Positions 43,259-51,898 of a stretch of 64,000 bases of DNA are shown here, piece after piece; within the stretch, counting starts at the first letter, position 1, and every line of letters begins with the position of its first letter. The DNA comes from Sulfobacillus sp. Its GTDB lineage: Bacteria > Bacillota > Sulfobacillia > Sulfobacillales > Sulfobacillaceae. Made by a program: the position numbers and the translations under genes. The stretch is taken from positions 41,301 to 105,300 of the forward strand of contig DAIDDL010000007.1 of NCBI GenBank assembly GCA_027309085.1. The letters run 5' to 3'. The notes beneath the pieces were generated by a model. It was not told where the DNA came from and searched no databases. It saw nothing but the letters and a program-made list of their open reading frames with translations.

Positions 43259-43451
43259 GAAAACATTTGGCCTGCTGCGCATGGCTGGAGGCAGTGTGCT
43301 AGGCATCGCGGGATTCGGAACCATCAGTTTAGCCATCATGCCTTTTCGGGGGGAACAGCTTGGCTTGGGCCTCGGAGAGCTAGCCTTGGGCACGGTGCTT
43401 GCTTTAGGGGTTTTGACTCCCCTGCGTACGGCGCACCGCCACGCACAGTAA
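43245..43451 (+). CDS. 68-residue two-helix membrane protein
   Basis: GTG at 43245 lies 8 bp after AAAGGAGA; ATG 43236 overlaps that site. Two hydrophobic, glycine-rich helices at about 12-33 (MAGGSVLGIAGFGTISLAIM) and 40-60. Overlaps the previous gene by 14 bp, so it is coupled to it. No family recognised. Last gene of the cytochrome b cluster; a strong terminator follows. Confidence 0.7.
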   Translation: MGSLRKTFGLLRMAGGSVLGIAGFGTISLAIMPFRGEQLGLGLGELALGTVLALGVLTPLRTAHRHAQ

Positions 43452-43462
43452 AAAATGGAACA

Positions 43463-43505
43463 AAGACGAGGCTCGGCATAAATTGCCGGGCCTCGTCTTC
43501 TATTA
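43463..43505 (+). terminator. Terminator of the cytochrome b cluster
   Basis: 16-nt arms 43463-43478 and 43484-43499 pair with a single G-U wobble, then a short pyrimidine run. Shared with the convergent dUTPase gene. Confidence 0.8.
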
Positions 43506-43508
43506 CTG

Positions 43509-43952
43509 TCAGCTCGTGGTGCTGCCAAACCCGCCTGTGCGGACGGAAGAAGCGGTGTCGTCATCCGTTATGCCGAAGCGCACGAACAGGCCCTGGGCAA
43601 TCCGGTCGCCCACCTCAACGACGGCGGTCTCGGTGCCGTGGTTGGTGAGGGGAATAAAGATGTGCCCTTCGTTCTCTGGATTATCCACGTAATCGCGGTC
43701 GATCACGCCGACCTGGTTTGCTAGGACGCAGTGCTTTTTAATGGCCCATGAACTGCGGATCACAATAAGCAGGACCTCTCCCGCTGGCATGTAAGCCTTG
43801 AGCCCTGTCGGCACGAGAACCGTTTGCTCTGGGAGAATTTCCATGTGGCAGGCAGAGGCTAGGTCATAGCCCGCGGAATCTTGGGTATGCCTGCGCGGCA
43901 GGGTGAGACCCCGGTCGCGGTAAGAAGAAACAAAGGCAAAATAGCGTGACAC
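43509..43952 (-). CDS. dut: dUTP diphosphatase
   Basis: 147-residue trimeric dUTPase: dUTP to dUMP and pyrophosphate. Five motifs in order: SAGYDLAS, RSSWAIKK, GVIDRDYVDNPENEG, GDRIAQGLFVRF and TGGFGSTT. The second motif has RSS rather than GRSG, as in Bacillus phage-type YosS/YncF enzymes. GTG at 43952 follows AAGGAG by 7 bp; the frame back to 44009 is not needed. Keeps uracil out of DNA. Confidence 0.92.
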   Translation of the reverse strand: MSRYFAFVSSYRDRGLTLPRRHTQDSAGYDLASACHMEILPEQTVLVPTGLKAYMPAGEVLLIVIRSSWAIKKHCVLANQVGVIDRDYVDNPENEGHIFIPLTNHGTETAVVEVGDRIAQGLFVRFGITDDDTASSVRTGGFGSTTS

Positions 43953-44072
43953 GAGAAGGCTCCTTTTTCTAACCGGCTGATTTGAAACATCCGCTGTAAT
44001 GGACAGCATCCAACCGTATGATAGTCAATTGTTCAGAGCGTTGAAAGCTATATAAGAAAATTTCTCGTGAAA

Positions 44073-44100
44073 TTGCTATGAAAACTGGGATAACTAGTAT
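44073..44100 (+). promoter_or_regulatory. Possible promoter of acetyl-CoA synthetase gene
   Basis: TTGCTA (44073-44078), 16-bp spacer, TAGTAT (44095-44100); each box matches four of six consensus bases. 84 bp before the gene. Confidence 0.4.
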
Positions 44101-44183
44101 ACTGAGAAAGGAAGGGCGAATATTGGGAGTATTACTGAATATTCCAACAAAGTAATAGCCCTTTTTTGAGAGGAGATTAACCT

Positions 44184-46214
44184 ATGGAGGATGACAACGC
44201 AAAGGTGTCTGAAACAGAGATTGCGGTGCACTGGCACGAAGAAGAGTATTACTCCCCGCCAGAGAGCTTTGTGGAGCAGGCCAATTTTCACGATGCGGCC
44301 GCAATGGGAAAGTTTGAGCTGGAGAACTTCCCTGAGTATTTTGCAGAATATGGGAACCTTCTGCAATGGGACCGTCCTTGGGCGCAAGTGTTCGACGGCA
44401 GCAACCCTCCTTTCTGGAAGTGGTTCGTCGGCGGGAAGCTCAATGCTTCGGTCAATTGCATAGACCGGCACTTGGCGGACAACCGGAATAAAGCGGCGTT
44501 TTACTTTGTGCCGGAGCGGCCTGAAGAACCCAAACAGGTGGTGACCTACCAGGAACTGTTTGTTAGGGTCAATGAGTTCGCGGCGCTGTTGCAGGATTAT
44601 GCAGGGGTGAAACGCGGTGACCGGGTGACCATCCACCTTCCGATGGTCGTGGAACTGCCGGTGGCTATGCTCGCCTGTGCACGCTTGGGTGCCATACATT
44701 CGGTGGTTTTTGGAGGATTCAGCGGGCAGGCTTGCGCTGACCGCATTATAGATTCAGAGAGCGATGTTCTGATTACGATGGACGGTTACTACCGCGGAGG
44801 AAAGTGGCTTAGCCACAAAGACAAGGCGGATATTGCCGTAGACCGGGCCAAAGAGGCCGGGCAGACGGTGAACACCGTGCTGGTGTTTGAACGGCACCCC
44901 GGAAAGTATTCCAGCGAGGCGCCGCTTGTGGAGGGGCGGGACGCCCTCGTCAACGATCTCCTGAAGAAGTACCGGGGGCAACGTGTCGAACCCGTTTCCA
45001 TGCGTGCGGAGGACCCGCTGTTCCTGATGTACACGAGCGGATCCACCGGGAAGCCAAAGGGCGTGCAGCATTCCACTGGCGGATACTTGTCGTATGCCGC
45101 AGCCACCAGCAAAAATATCCTGGATATCAAGCCGGAAGATGTCTACTGGTGCATGGCTGATATTGGTTGGATTACCGGGCACTCTTATATTGTTTACGGT
45201 CCTTTGGCCTTAGGCGCGTCCTCGGTGATTTATGAAGGGGTGCCATCATATCCTGATGCCAACCGTCCTTTTGCGATTGCTGAGGAACTGGGAGTGAATA
45301 TTTTCCACACCTCTCCTACGGCCATACGCAGTTTGCGAATGGCGCCAAATATCACGCCTCAGGATTACGGCTATCATTTTAAACTGATGGTCACCGTTGG
45401 CGAGCCTATCGAGCCGGATGTATGGCGCTGGTATTACCATGTGATCGGCCGGGACGAGGCGGTGATTGTTGATACATGGTGGCAGACGGAGACCGGGGGA
45501 TTCTTGTGCAGTACGGTGCCTGCCCTCGACAAAATGAAACCCGGCAGTGCAGGGCCCGGAATTCCGGGCATTCACCCAGTGATTTACGACGACGAGGGGC
45601 ACGAGATCGCGGCTGGATCAGGACGGGGCGGGAATATCTGCATCCGCAACCCGTGGCCGGGGACGCTGCAGACCATCTGGAGGGACCCCGAACGGTTTGT
45701 CTCCACCTACTACGGGAAATATTGCAAAAACCCGGACAGCAAAGATTGGCACGACTGGCCGTATATGGCCGGAGATGGAGCTATGTTGGCGTCTGACGGG
45801 TACTTCCGGATTTTGGGGCGCATCGACGACGTGATCAATGTGGCCGGACACCGACTCGGAACCAAAGAACTGGAGTCGGCCGTGCTGAAGCTGGACGAAG
45901 TGGCTGAGGCCGCAGTCATCGCGGCGCACGACGACATGAAGGGAACCGTCCCAGAACTGTATGTCTCTTTGCAGCCCGGAGTGGTGCCTTCCGATGAGCT
46001 CAGCCGGCGCATTATCAGTGCCATTGTGACGGAAATAGGGCCGATTGCCCGCCCCCGCAAGGTCTGGATCGTTCCTGATTTGCCGAAGACCCGTTCAGGA
46101 AAGATTATGCGCAGAATTCTGGCATCCATCTCAAACAATAAAGAGATTGGGGACGTCACCACCTTGGCGAATCCTGAGATTGTGGACACAATTCACCAGA
46201 TGGTCAGTCCTTGA
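44184..46214 (+). CDS. acsA: Acetyl-CoA synthetase (AMP-forming)
   Basis: 676 residues. Converts acetate, ATP and CoA to acetyl-CoA, AMP and PPi. P-loop YTSGSTGKPKGVQHS, WCMADIGWITGHSY, the acyl-binding DTWWQTETGG, and the hinge/CoA region GRIDDVINVAGHRLGTKE. The C-terminal TRSGKIMRR carries the lysine that is acetylated in regulated members. ATG at 44184 with GAGGAGA upstream. The acetate/succinate permease gene lies 108 bp downstream, so the two likely form an acetate-use unit. Confidence 0.96.
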   Translation: MEDDNAKVSETEIAVHWHEEEYYSPPESFVEQANFHDAAAMGKFELENFPEYFAEYGNLLQWDRPWAQVFDGSNPPFWKWFVGGKLNASVNCIDRHLADNRNKAAFYFVPERPEEPKQVVTYQELFVRVNEFAALLQDYAGVKRGDRVTIHLPMVVELPVAMLACARLGAIHSVVFGGFSGQACADRIIDSESDVLITMDGYYRGGKWLSHKDKADIAVDRAKEAGQTVNTVLVFERHPGKYSSEAPLVEGRDALVNDLLKKYRGQRVEPVSMRAEDPLFLMYTSGSTGKPKGVQHSTGGYLSYAAATSKNILDIKPEDVYWCMADIGWITGHSYIVYGPLALGASSVIYEGVPSYPDANRPFAIAEELGVNIFHTSPTAIRSLRMAPNITPQDYGYHFKLMVTVGEPIEPDVWRWYYHVIGRDEAVIVDTWWQTETGGFLCSTVPALDKMKPGSAGPGIPGIHPVIYDDEGHEIAAGSGRGGNICIRNPWPGTLQTIWRDPERFVSTYYGKYCKNPDSKDWHDWPYMAGDGAMLASDGYFRILGRIDDVINVAGHRLGTKELESAVLKLDEVAEAAVIAAHDDMKGTVPELYVSLQPGVVPSDELSRRIISAIVTEIGPIARPRKVWIVPDLPKTRSGKIMRRILASISNNKEIGDVTTLANPEIVDTIHQMVSP

Positions 46215-46322
46215 TTGCCGGGTCTATGACCTGAAAAGGCGTGGAAACTAGAAGGGTTTCTGCGCCGCACCTCATCTTGATAAGACTTGGCGCTCCTCAA
46301 TAAACTTAGGAGGTTGGATGAG

Positions 46323-46916
46323 ATGATTGGGAAAGTTGCTAATCCGGGCCCGTTGGGCCTTGCTGGTTTTGCTTTTACGACGTGGATGCTGAGTATGATT
46401 AACGCGGGGTGGTTCAACGCCCATGCCATGGGCATGGTGATCGCTTTGGCGATGGCCTTTGGGGGCACTGCACAGATGGTGGCCGGCGTACTGGAATACC
46501 CGCGCGGCAACACGTTTGGCACGGTGGCCTTTTTTTCCTATGGAGCTTTCTGGTGGTCGTTCGCGCTGTTTGCCCATTACTTCGGAGCTCAGGTCCCGGC
46601 AGCGTTCGTGGGCTGGTATCTTTTTATGTGGGGGGTCTTTACATTCTATATGTGGGTGGCGACGTTTCGCGCCAATCGTGCCCTGCAGCTCGTTTTCCTC
46701 TTTTTGTGGCTGACCTTTGTAGTGCTGGCGATAGGCACTTGGACGAATGCTTCCATTACCGTGGCCGGAGGCTACTTAGGCCTGATTACGGCTCTTCTGG
46801 CATTTTACGCTTCAGCAGCAGATGTGATCAATCCAACCTTTGGGCGGGATGTACTGCCCGTGCACGCGTACCCGGCACAAACTCCTAAGACGGGGACTCA
46901 GCGCAACGCCGGTTGA
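46323..46916 (+). CDS. Acetate permease, GPR1/FUN34/YaaH (SatP) family
   Basis: 197 residues, six helices. Family motif NPGPLGLAGFAFTTW near the start; further AMAFGGTAQMVAGVLEY and NTFGTVAFFSYGAFWW. Transports acetate, succinate or related acids as proton symport or channel. ATG at 46323 follows AGGAGG by 9 bp; the frame back to 46287 overlaps that site. Pairs with acsA upstream. Confidence 0.92.
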   Translation: MIGKVANPGPLGLAGFAFTTWMLSMINAGWFNAHAMGMVIALAMAFGGTAQMVAGVLEYPRGNTFGTVAFFSYGAFWWSFALFAHYFGAQVPAAFVGWYLFMWGVFTFYMWVATFRANRALQLVFLFLWLTFVVLAIGTWTNASITVAGGYLGLITALLAFYASAADVINPTFGRDVLPVHAYPAQTPKTGTQRNAG

Positions 46917-46940
46917 AATTATCTATTGATTAATGCACAG

Positions 46941-46972
46941 AGAAGAGCCTGCCGGATCCGGCAGGCTCTTCT
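46941..46972 (+). terminator. Terminator after acetate permease
   Basis: Perfect 32-bp palindrome (16-nt arms 46941-46956 and 46957-46972, core CCGGATCCGG). The last bases TCTTCT supply a weak T-rich end. Confidence 0.75.
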
Positions 46973-47091
46973 GCGTCCGGCATGGGCCCCTGCGTGAGAT
47001 GAGGTTTGGGAGGTGGTGATGGTCAAGGCAGTGGGTCTCCGCCCACGTGGTCTGGACCGGCGGGATGTGCATTAGGAGAATGCGGCAGGGG

Positions 47092-47119
47092 TTGACGAAC
47101 AGTTGCAATGATGTATAAT
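47092..47119 (+). promoter_or_regulatory. Sigma-A promoter of the peptide-binding lipoprotein gene
   Basis: TTGACG (47092-47097), 16-bp spacer, TATAAT (47114-47119) preceded by TG. Predicted transcription start near 47126, 30 bp before the gene. Confidence 0.8.
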
Positions 47120-47155
47120 TATGCGTCAGTATACAATCGATATGGAGGCTTCACG

Positions 47156-48886
47156 ATGATATCAAAGGTCAAGGTCTTGGGAAGCTGCATTATTTTAAGC
47201 ATGGGCGTCAGCGCCTGCGGTTCCACGTCTGCCGCACCGCCCGCCACGGGTGCCCCGGCGCCGGGCGGCACCGCGGTGGTTGCGCTGCCGGTGCAGACGT
47301 CACCGAACTGGTTTTTCCCGGTCATGTCGTTAACCGCCGATTCCGTGGTGAATTTTCAAGTGGATGACATGATGTATAAGCCGCTGCTCCATATCTCTCG
47401 GAAAGATTCGGTCGACTACTCGCGGTCTCTGGCCTCAGGAGTCACGTGGAATAGCCAAGGCACGCGGTATGTGGTAACCCTAAACAAGAAGTGGCATTGG
47501 TCCAATGGACAGCCTGTTACGGCTCAGGATGTGGTGTTTACCTATGGCTTGATGAAAGAAGCCAGCTCTGGCGCTTCCAGTTTGCCGTGGGCTTTTGCTG
47601 GAGAAGGATTTGGGGGGATGCCCGGGCTGTGGAAGAGCGTAGTCGCGCAGGGTTCCGACCAGGTCGTTATTACTTTGAACACGCCGAAGAACCAGCAATG
47701 GTTCTTGCGCAACGGGATCAATCAAATTGTGCCGGTTCCCGAAAACGTTTGGAATAAATATCCAAACAATGCGGTGCAAGAACTGAAATACATCGATTCC
47801 ATCGCCAACTCTCCGTCATCTGCGGCCTATCAAGTAGTAGACGGGCCCTACAGATTCGCCGGCTCATCACCGAACAATTACTGGTCATTTGTTCCCAATA
47901 AAGCCTATGACGGACACAAATCTCTCTTAGCCAAGGTCATCTTCCAGTACGAGACCTCATCGGCCAGCGAGTTTGATGCGCTCAAGACGGGGACGGTGAA
48001 CGTGGGCTACCTTCCGCCCTCTTTGCTCAAGGTGCGGAACCAGTTGACGGAGGATGTCTTCTCCGTTGCTTATCCTTTCGGTTTCAACTATATTCTCGAC
48101 AACTTCAGTCCCAAGGCTCCGGGCAAGATGGGTCAGGCGTTCAGTTCTCTGCCGGTGCGCCAAGCGCTGCAAATGGGAGTGGACCAGCCAGCTATCATCA
48201 AGCATCTGTATCAAGGTTATGGGGCCGTGGATGATACTACGGTAGCCCCCGAGCCAGCCACGCCGTTTTTCGACCCAGCCCTGCGAGTCAATCCCTACCC
48301 TTTCAATCCCCAAAAGGGCAAGCAGTTGCTGCTGAAGAATGGATGGCATCTTGTTAATGGGGTTATGGAAAAACATGGAATAGCCTTGAGTTTTACCCTG
48401 GACTACGCGTCGGGGAGCCAAACAGCCACCAATGTTGTGCAGTTGCTTAAGAGCGACTGGGCCCTCGAAGGCATCCATGTCACCCTGATTTCCCAGCCCT
48501 TTGACACCGTGATCAGTGATAGTCCATCCAATGCCTCTCAATGGGCCATGATTGATTGGAACGGGGGATGGACATACGGAACAGACCCATACCCAACGGG
48601 TGGTGGCCTCTTTGCTGTCAACGGGGCAGAAAACTCGGGATCTTACAGCAGCCAGAAGATGGATGAATTGATTGCAGCATCGTACCTGCCGGGGACCAGT
48701 GCCCAGACCCTGAAGGCGCTTTACGCCTATGAACGCTATGCAGCAGAGCAGCTGCCAGCTGTGTTCATTCCGTGGATTCCCAATTTCAACGAGCACAGTG
48801 CGACCATTCATGGAACGGTCAGGACATTTGACCCGGTAGGGGATGTCCTATCGCCAAACTATTGGTGGATCTCGAAAACGAACTGA
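47156..48886 (+). CDS. ABC transporter substrate-binding lipoprotein, family 5 (peptide/nickel type)
   Basis: 576 residues. Lipoprotein signal with lipobox GVSAC near residue 20. SBP family 5 features: YKPLLHISRKDSVDYSRSLA, VTLNKKWHWSNGQPVTAQDV and VFTYGLMKEA, then LPVRQALQMGVDQPAIIKHL. ATG at 47156 follows GGAGG by 7 bp. No permease or ATPase gene follows, so it is an orphan binding protein that must share a transporter encoded elsewhere, or act as a sensor. A strong promoter lies directly upstream. Confidence 0.9.
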   Translation: MISKVKVLGSCIILSMGVSACGSTSAAPPATGAPAPGGTAVVALPVQTSPNWFFPVMSLTADSVVNFQVDDMMYKPLLHISRKDSVDYSRSLASGVTWNSQGTRYVVTLNKKWHWSNGQPVTAQDVVFTYGLMKEASSGASSLPWAFAGEGFGGMPGLWKSVVAQGSDQVVITLNTPKNQQWFLRNGINQIVPVPENVWNKYPNNAVQELKYIDSIANSPSSAAYQVVDGPYRFAGSSPNNYWSFVPNKAYDGHKSLLAKVIFQYETSSASEFDALKTGTVNVGYLPPSLLKVRNQLTEDVFSVAYPFGFNYILDNFSPKAPGKMGQAFSSLPVRQALQMGVDQPAIIKHLYQGYGAVDDTTVAPEPATPFFDPALRVNPYPFNPQKGKQLLLKNGWHLVNGVMEKHGIALSFTLDYASGSQTATNVVQLLKSDWALEGIHVTLISQPFDTVISDSPSNASQWAMIDWNGGWTYGTDPYPTGGGLFAVNGAENSGSYSSQKMDELIAASYLPGTSAQTLKALYAYERYAAEQLPAVFIPWIPNFNEHSATIHGTVRTFDPVGDVLSPNYWWISKTN

Positions 48887-49050
48887 AATTCGGTGGGCAT
48901 CATGCTATGCTGAAGCAAGCGTGATGAAGGGTGTGCGGCCGGGCTCTGGATATCCTTTGAGACAGGCGTCCTGGCACACGAGATCGCGGAGAGGAGACAA
49001 GTTCGCGGTTGGGCGGGTTCCCTAGAGAAGAGCCCACGTGAACGGTATAT

Positions 49051-49608
49051 GTGAAGCAGGCATTGGTGGTCGGCGGCACGGGCATGCTGGCTGATCTGAC
49101 TCCCCAGTTAATTGAGCGGGGATACTGGGTGACGGTTATTGGCCGCAGTCCCGAACGGCTCGAGAGCCTGTTGGACCGACTGGACCCAAGAGCCCATTAC
49201 ATGACTCCCTTGGCTTTCGATTACCATGATGACAGGAAGGTGCATAAGTGGGTCGAGCATGTTCAGCTTATGCAAGGGCCGTTTGATTTGGTTGTGGCAT
49301 GGCTCCATGAGCCCCGGGACCCTGTGCTCCGGGCCATTGGGGAGGAAGTGGTGGGCTACCGGCACGATCAGTGGCGTTTGCTCGATCTCCGGGGCATCCG
49401 AATCCCCAGTGTTTCTCCCCGGGGCGTGCTGCCTGCCACCTGCCGTTATCAGCGTGTCCAACTGGGGTATCAGCCAGCCGCTGGGGGCTACCGGTGGCTG
49501 ACCCATCAGGAGATTGTCTCGGGGGTGCTGAAGGCGGTTGATTCTCCCCACAACGAACTGGTTACAATAGGCCATACGGAATTGCCGTTGCCAGACACCC
49601 TTCTCTAA
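49051..49608 (+). CDS. Short Rossmann-fold (SDR-like) protein
   Basis: 185 residues. NAD(P)-binding start VVGGTGMLADLTPQLIERGY, then IGRSPERLESLL. The middle lacks an NNAG and YxxxK pair; instead it has PFDLVVAWLHEPRDPVLRAI. So it is a nucleotide-binding protein of the SDR type with no visible catalytic dyad. GTG at 49051; ribosome-binding sequence weak. A hairpin follows the stop directly. Confidence 0.7.
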   Translation: MKQALVVGGTGMLADLTPQLIERGYWVTVIGRSPERLESLLDRLDPRAHYMTPLAFDYHDDRKVHKWVEHVQLMQGPFDLVVAWLHEPRDPVLRAIGEEVVGYRHDQWRLLDLRGIRIPSVSPRGVLPATCRYQRVQLGYQPAAGGYRWLTHQEIVSGVLKAVDSPHNELVTIGHTELPLPDTLL

Positions 49609-49609
49609 A

Positions 49610-49650
49610 AACAAGCCAGGATCGCGAAATGTCAGTGATTCTGGCTTGTT
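49610..49650 (+). terminator. Hairpin after the SDR-like gene
   Basis: AACAAGCCAG (49610-49619) pairs with CTGGCTTGTT (49641-49650); ATC/GAT extends it inward. Little T tail. Confidence 0.55.
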
Positions 49651-49715
49651 GCCCGATAAGGGCTGCCATGTGTCGCCCAAGTTATTTCCGACGAGCAAAG
49701 TATTATGCCTTGCCG

Positions 49716-49739
49716 CCGTTGGCAACGACTTGCCAACGG
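49716..49739. repeat. Perfect 10-bp hairpin
   Basis: CCGTTGGCAA (49716-49725) and TTGCCAACGG (49730-49739), 4-nt loop CGAC. Second of three hairpins upstream of the DUF4012 gene. Confidence 0.65.
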
Positions 49740-49907
49740 TGGGTTCAAGGGTATCAGCATTGTCTGACGATATGGACATGACGCCTGTCCCGGTGCGCGC
49801 GGGATGTACTGGGAGAAGGCGGACCCCACACGGACTAACGCCAGCGCGAACCCCAAAACCACTGACATTCGAGAGGGAATCCTCCTTTGGCGACAAAGAG
49901 ACGCAAG

Positions 49908-49940
49908 GCCATGGGGGCATGCACGGCATGCCCCCATGGC
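49908..49940. repeat. Perfect 15-bp hairpin, 3-nt loop
   Basis: Arms 49908-49922 and 49926-49940 (GCCATGGGGGCATGC and its exact complement) with loop ACG. 64 bp upstream of the DUF4012 start. The rest of 49651-50004 shows no supported gene. Confidence 0.8.
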
Positions 49941-50004
49941 GGATTGGGTGCCACGAACATTACCGAAAAACGATTATTGGGGTAAAATGGGGAGGGAGAT
50001 AGAC

Positions 50005-51822
50005 GTGGAGGAGGATGGTCCGGGTATGGAAAAACCGTCAGACACCCCTCGACGTCTTTGGCGTGTACGGTGGGGGCGGGTTATTCTATTACTGGTGTTT
50101 ATTGGCGTCATCATGCCAGGACTGGCGGTGGCGTGGGGGTATTACAGTCTGAAAGCTGAGGCAGCCGCTCTCAAACAGGATCTCCATGCCAAGCGGTATG
50201 TAGCTCTCGGGATAGAAGTGACCAAGCTGTCTGGAACACTGGGCCATGTTCACGACGCTCTGTACCTGACGGCATGGGCCGATGCGCTTCCAGTAATCCG
50301 GGGCTACTGGCTCAATGGAATGACCCTGTTAAGCGCGGGCCACGATGATCTTCATGCGATCCGCGAGGGTCTGGATCCGTTGCTGAGCGCGGCTAGCCAG
50401 ACGGGCCTCTCGTCTCGCCAGAAAGCCACGCTGATGAATCAGGCAGTGACGCAAGCTGGCCTCAATATGAAAGCTATGACGCCGCTGTTGGAGCGGGCTA
50501 ATGGGGAGATTCAACAAGTCGACCCGGCAAAGATCCCTCAATTTCTGGTGCGCAAAGGCTTGGATATGCCTGCCATTCAATCGGCTAGCCAGACGTTCAT
50601 GAATATACTCCCCATGATGGTCGGACCGCATCCAGTATTTGCGAAGTTGGTGGGTTTCCCCCATGCTGTGCGCTATTTCCTTATTTTTCAAAATAGCGGG
50701 GAGCTCCGGGCCACGGGGGGATTTATGACGGCCTATGCTTATGTTCCCTTTCATGATGGGAGATTGGGAAAGATTACGTCGCAGAATATCCAGCAACTGG
50801 ATTCCAAGGTCACGTACCATCCGCCAGCCCCCACCGTGATTGGAGCCTACTTGCCGGTAAAATACTGGCATCTCCGGGACGCCAATACCTCGCCTGATGT
50901 GCCCCAGACTGTCGCGACAATACAGCGTTTTTACCGCTCGATCCCCGGCGCCCCTCCGATCAATGGGGTCGTGTTTATTGATACCTGGTTTGTTGATGAC
51001 CTCATTGCAGATGTAGGCGGGCTGAATGTGCCAACCGTGGGTGGAAAGACCATTCACTTAACCGCCCAAAATGCCAACTACGAAATGGAATATATGGCCG
51101 AAGGCATGGGACTTCCTTCCAATTTGAGAAAGCTCTTCATTGGCACGATGATGAAGGAGCTCATGCACGAAGTATTTCACGGGCACGTGTCGAAACTGCT
51201 GAAAGTGAGCGAAACGCTGCGGCAGGCACTGAATCACAAACAAGTGCTCCTCTACTTTGACAATAAACAGGCGGAGGCCACTGCGGCCCGCTATCACTGG
51301 GCGGGTATTATTCCTACTAAAGTCCATGGCAATTATATTCAGGTGGTCGACGAAAATCTCTTGGGCCATAAAGACAATTATTATGTGCGGGAATCGTATG
51401 ACGTCCAAGTCAAACCCGTGAAGGGGAGGAATGTGGAGACCGTCACCATCCACTGGGTTGACCCCGCGATTGTGAATTGGTGGCTGACTGTGCCGTATCA
51501 CTCCTGGGTGCGAGTGTACGCGCCAGCAGGGTCGACCTTTATTTCCATGAAGGGGATCGATAGCTACGCCCAAGTGACGAAGGACACGTCTTTGAATAAA
51601 ACGGTGTTCGGCGGGCATGTGGACTTGCCGGGGCGGTTCAGCAAGTCCCAACCCCCTTCGAAGGGAACGGTTACGGTCAAGTTTCAATTGCCCCGAGGAG
51701 TCGACGTCCGGCGCATGCTGGTGCAAAAACAGCCGGGCATGCTGGCCGAACCGGTCAGGGTGACCGCCGACGGGGTTACCCGGGCAATTTTGCTGGCGGG
51801 TGATGCGTGGATGACCTTCTAA
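50005..51822 (+). CDS. DUF4012 membrane-anchored protein
   Basis: 605 residues. One N-terminal helix (about 18-42, VILLLVFIGVIMPGLAVAW) and a long extracytoplasmic part. The DUF4012 core is evident: YFLIFQNSGELRATGGFMTA, then GVVFIDTWFVDDLIADVGGL and a C-terminal beta-rich domain. Often found with polysaccharide or wall-polymer genes in Gram-positives; function unknown. GTG at 50005 with GGAGGGAG at 6 bp; ATG 50026 is also possible. AnmK follows 76 bp later, which hints at a cell-envelope theme. Confidence 0.82.
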   Translation: MEEDGPGMEKPSDTPRRLWRVRWGRVILLLVFIGVIMPGLAVAWGYYSLKAEAAALKQDLHAKRYVALGIEVTKLSGTLGHVHDALYLTAWADALPVIRGYWLNGMTLLSAGHDDLHAIREGLDPLLSAASQTGLSSRQKATLMNQAVTQAGLNMKAMTPLLERANGEIQQVDPAKIPQFLVRKGLDMPAIQSASQTFMNILPMMVGPHPVFAKLVGFPHAVRYFLIFQNSGELRATGGFMTAYAYVPFHDGRLGKITSQNIQQLDSKVTYHPPAPTVIGAYLPVKYWHLRDANTSPDVPQTVATIQRFYRSIPGAPPINGVVFIDTWFVDDLIADVGGLNVPTVGGKTIHLTAQNANYEMEYMAEGMGLPSNLRKLFIGTMMKELMHEVFHGHVSKLLKVSETLRQALNHKQVLLYFDNKQAEATAARYHWAGIIPTKVHGNYIQVVDENLLGHKDNYYVRESYDVQVKPVKGRNVETVTIHWVDPAIVNWWLTVPYHSWVRVYAPAGSTFISMKGIDSYAQVTKDTSLNKTVFGGHVDLPGRFSKSQPPSKGTVTVKFQLPRGVDVRRMLVQKQPGMLAEPVRVTADGVTRAILLAGDAWMTF

Positions 51823-51898
51823 GGGTTGAGGGGGATTGCTTGCCGCCTTGAGGGCACCGGTGGCGAGAGAGACCAGCGGAGTGGGGGGCGACAGCGAA

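Noticed and set aside
49651..50004. CRISPR-like or REP array before the DUF4012 gene
   Set aside because: The hairpins differ in sequence and spacing, so there are no repeated units.
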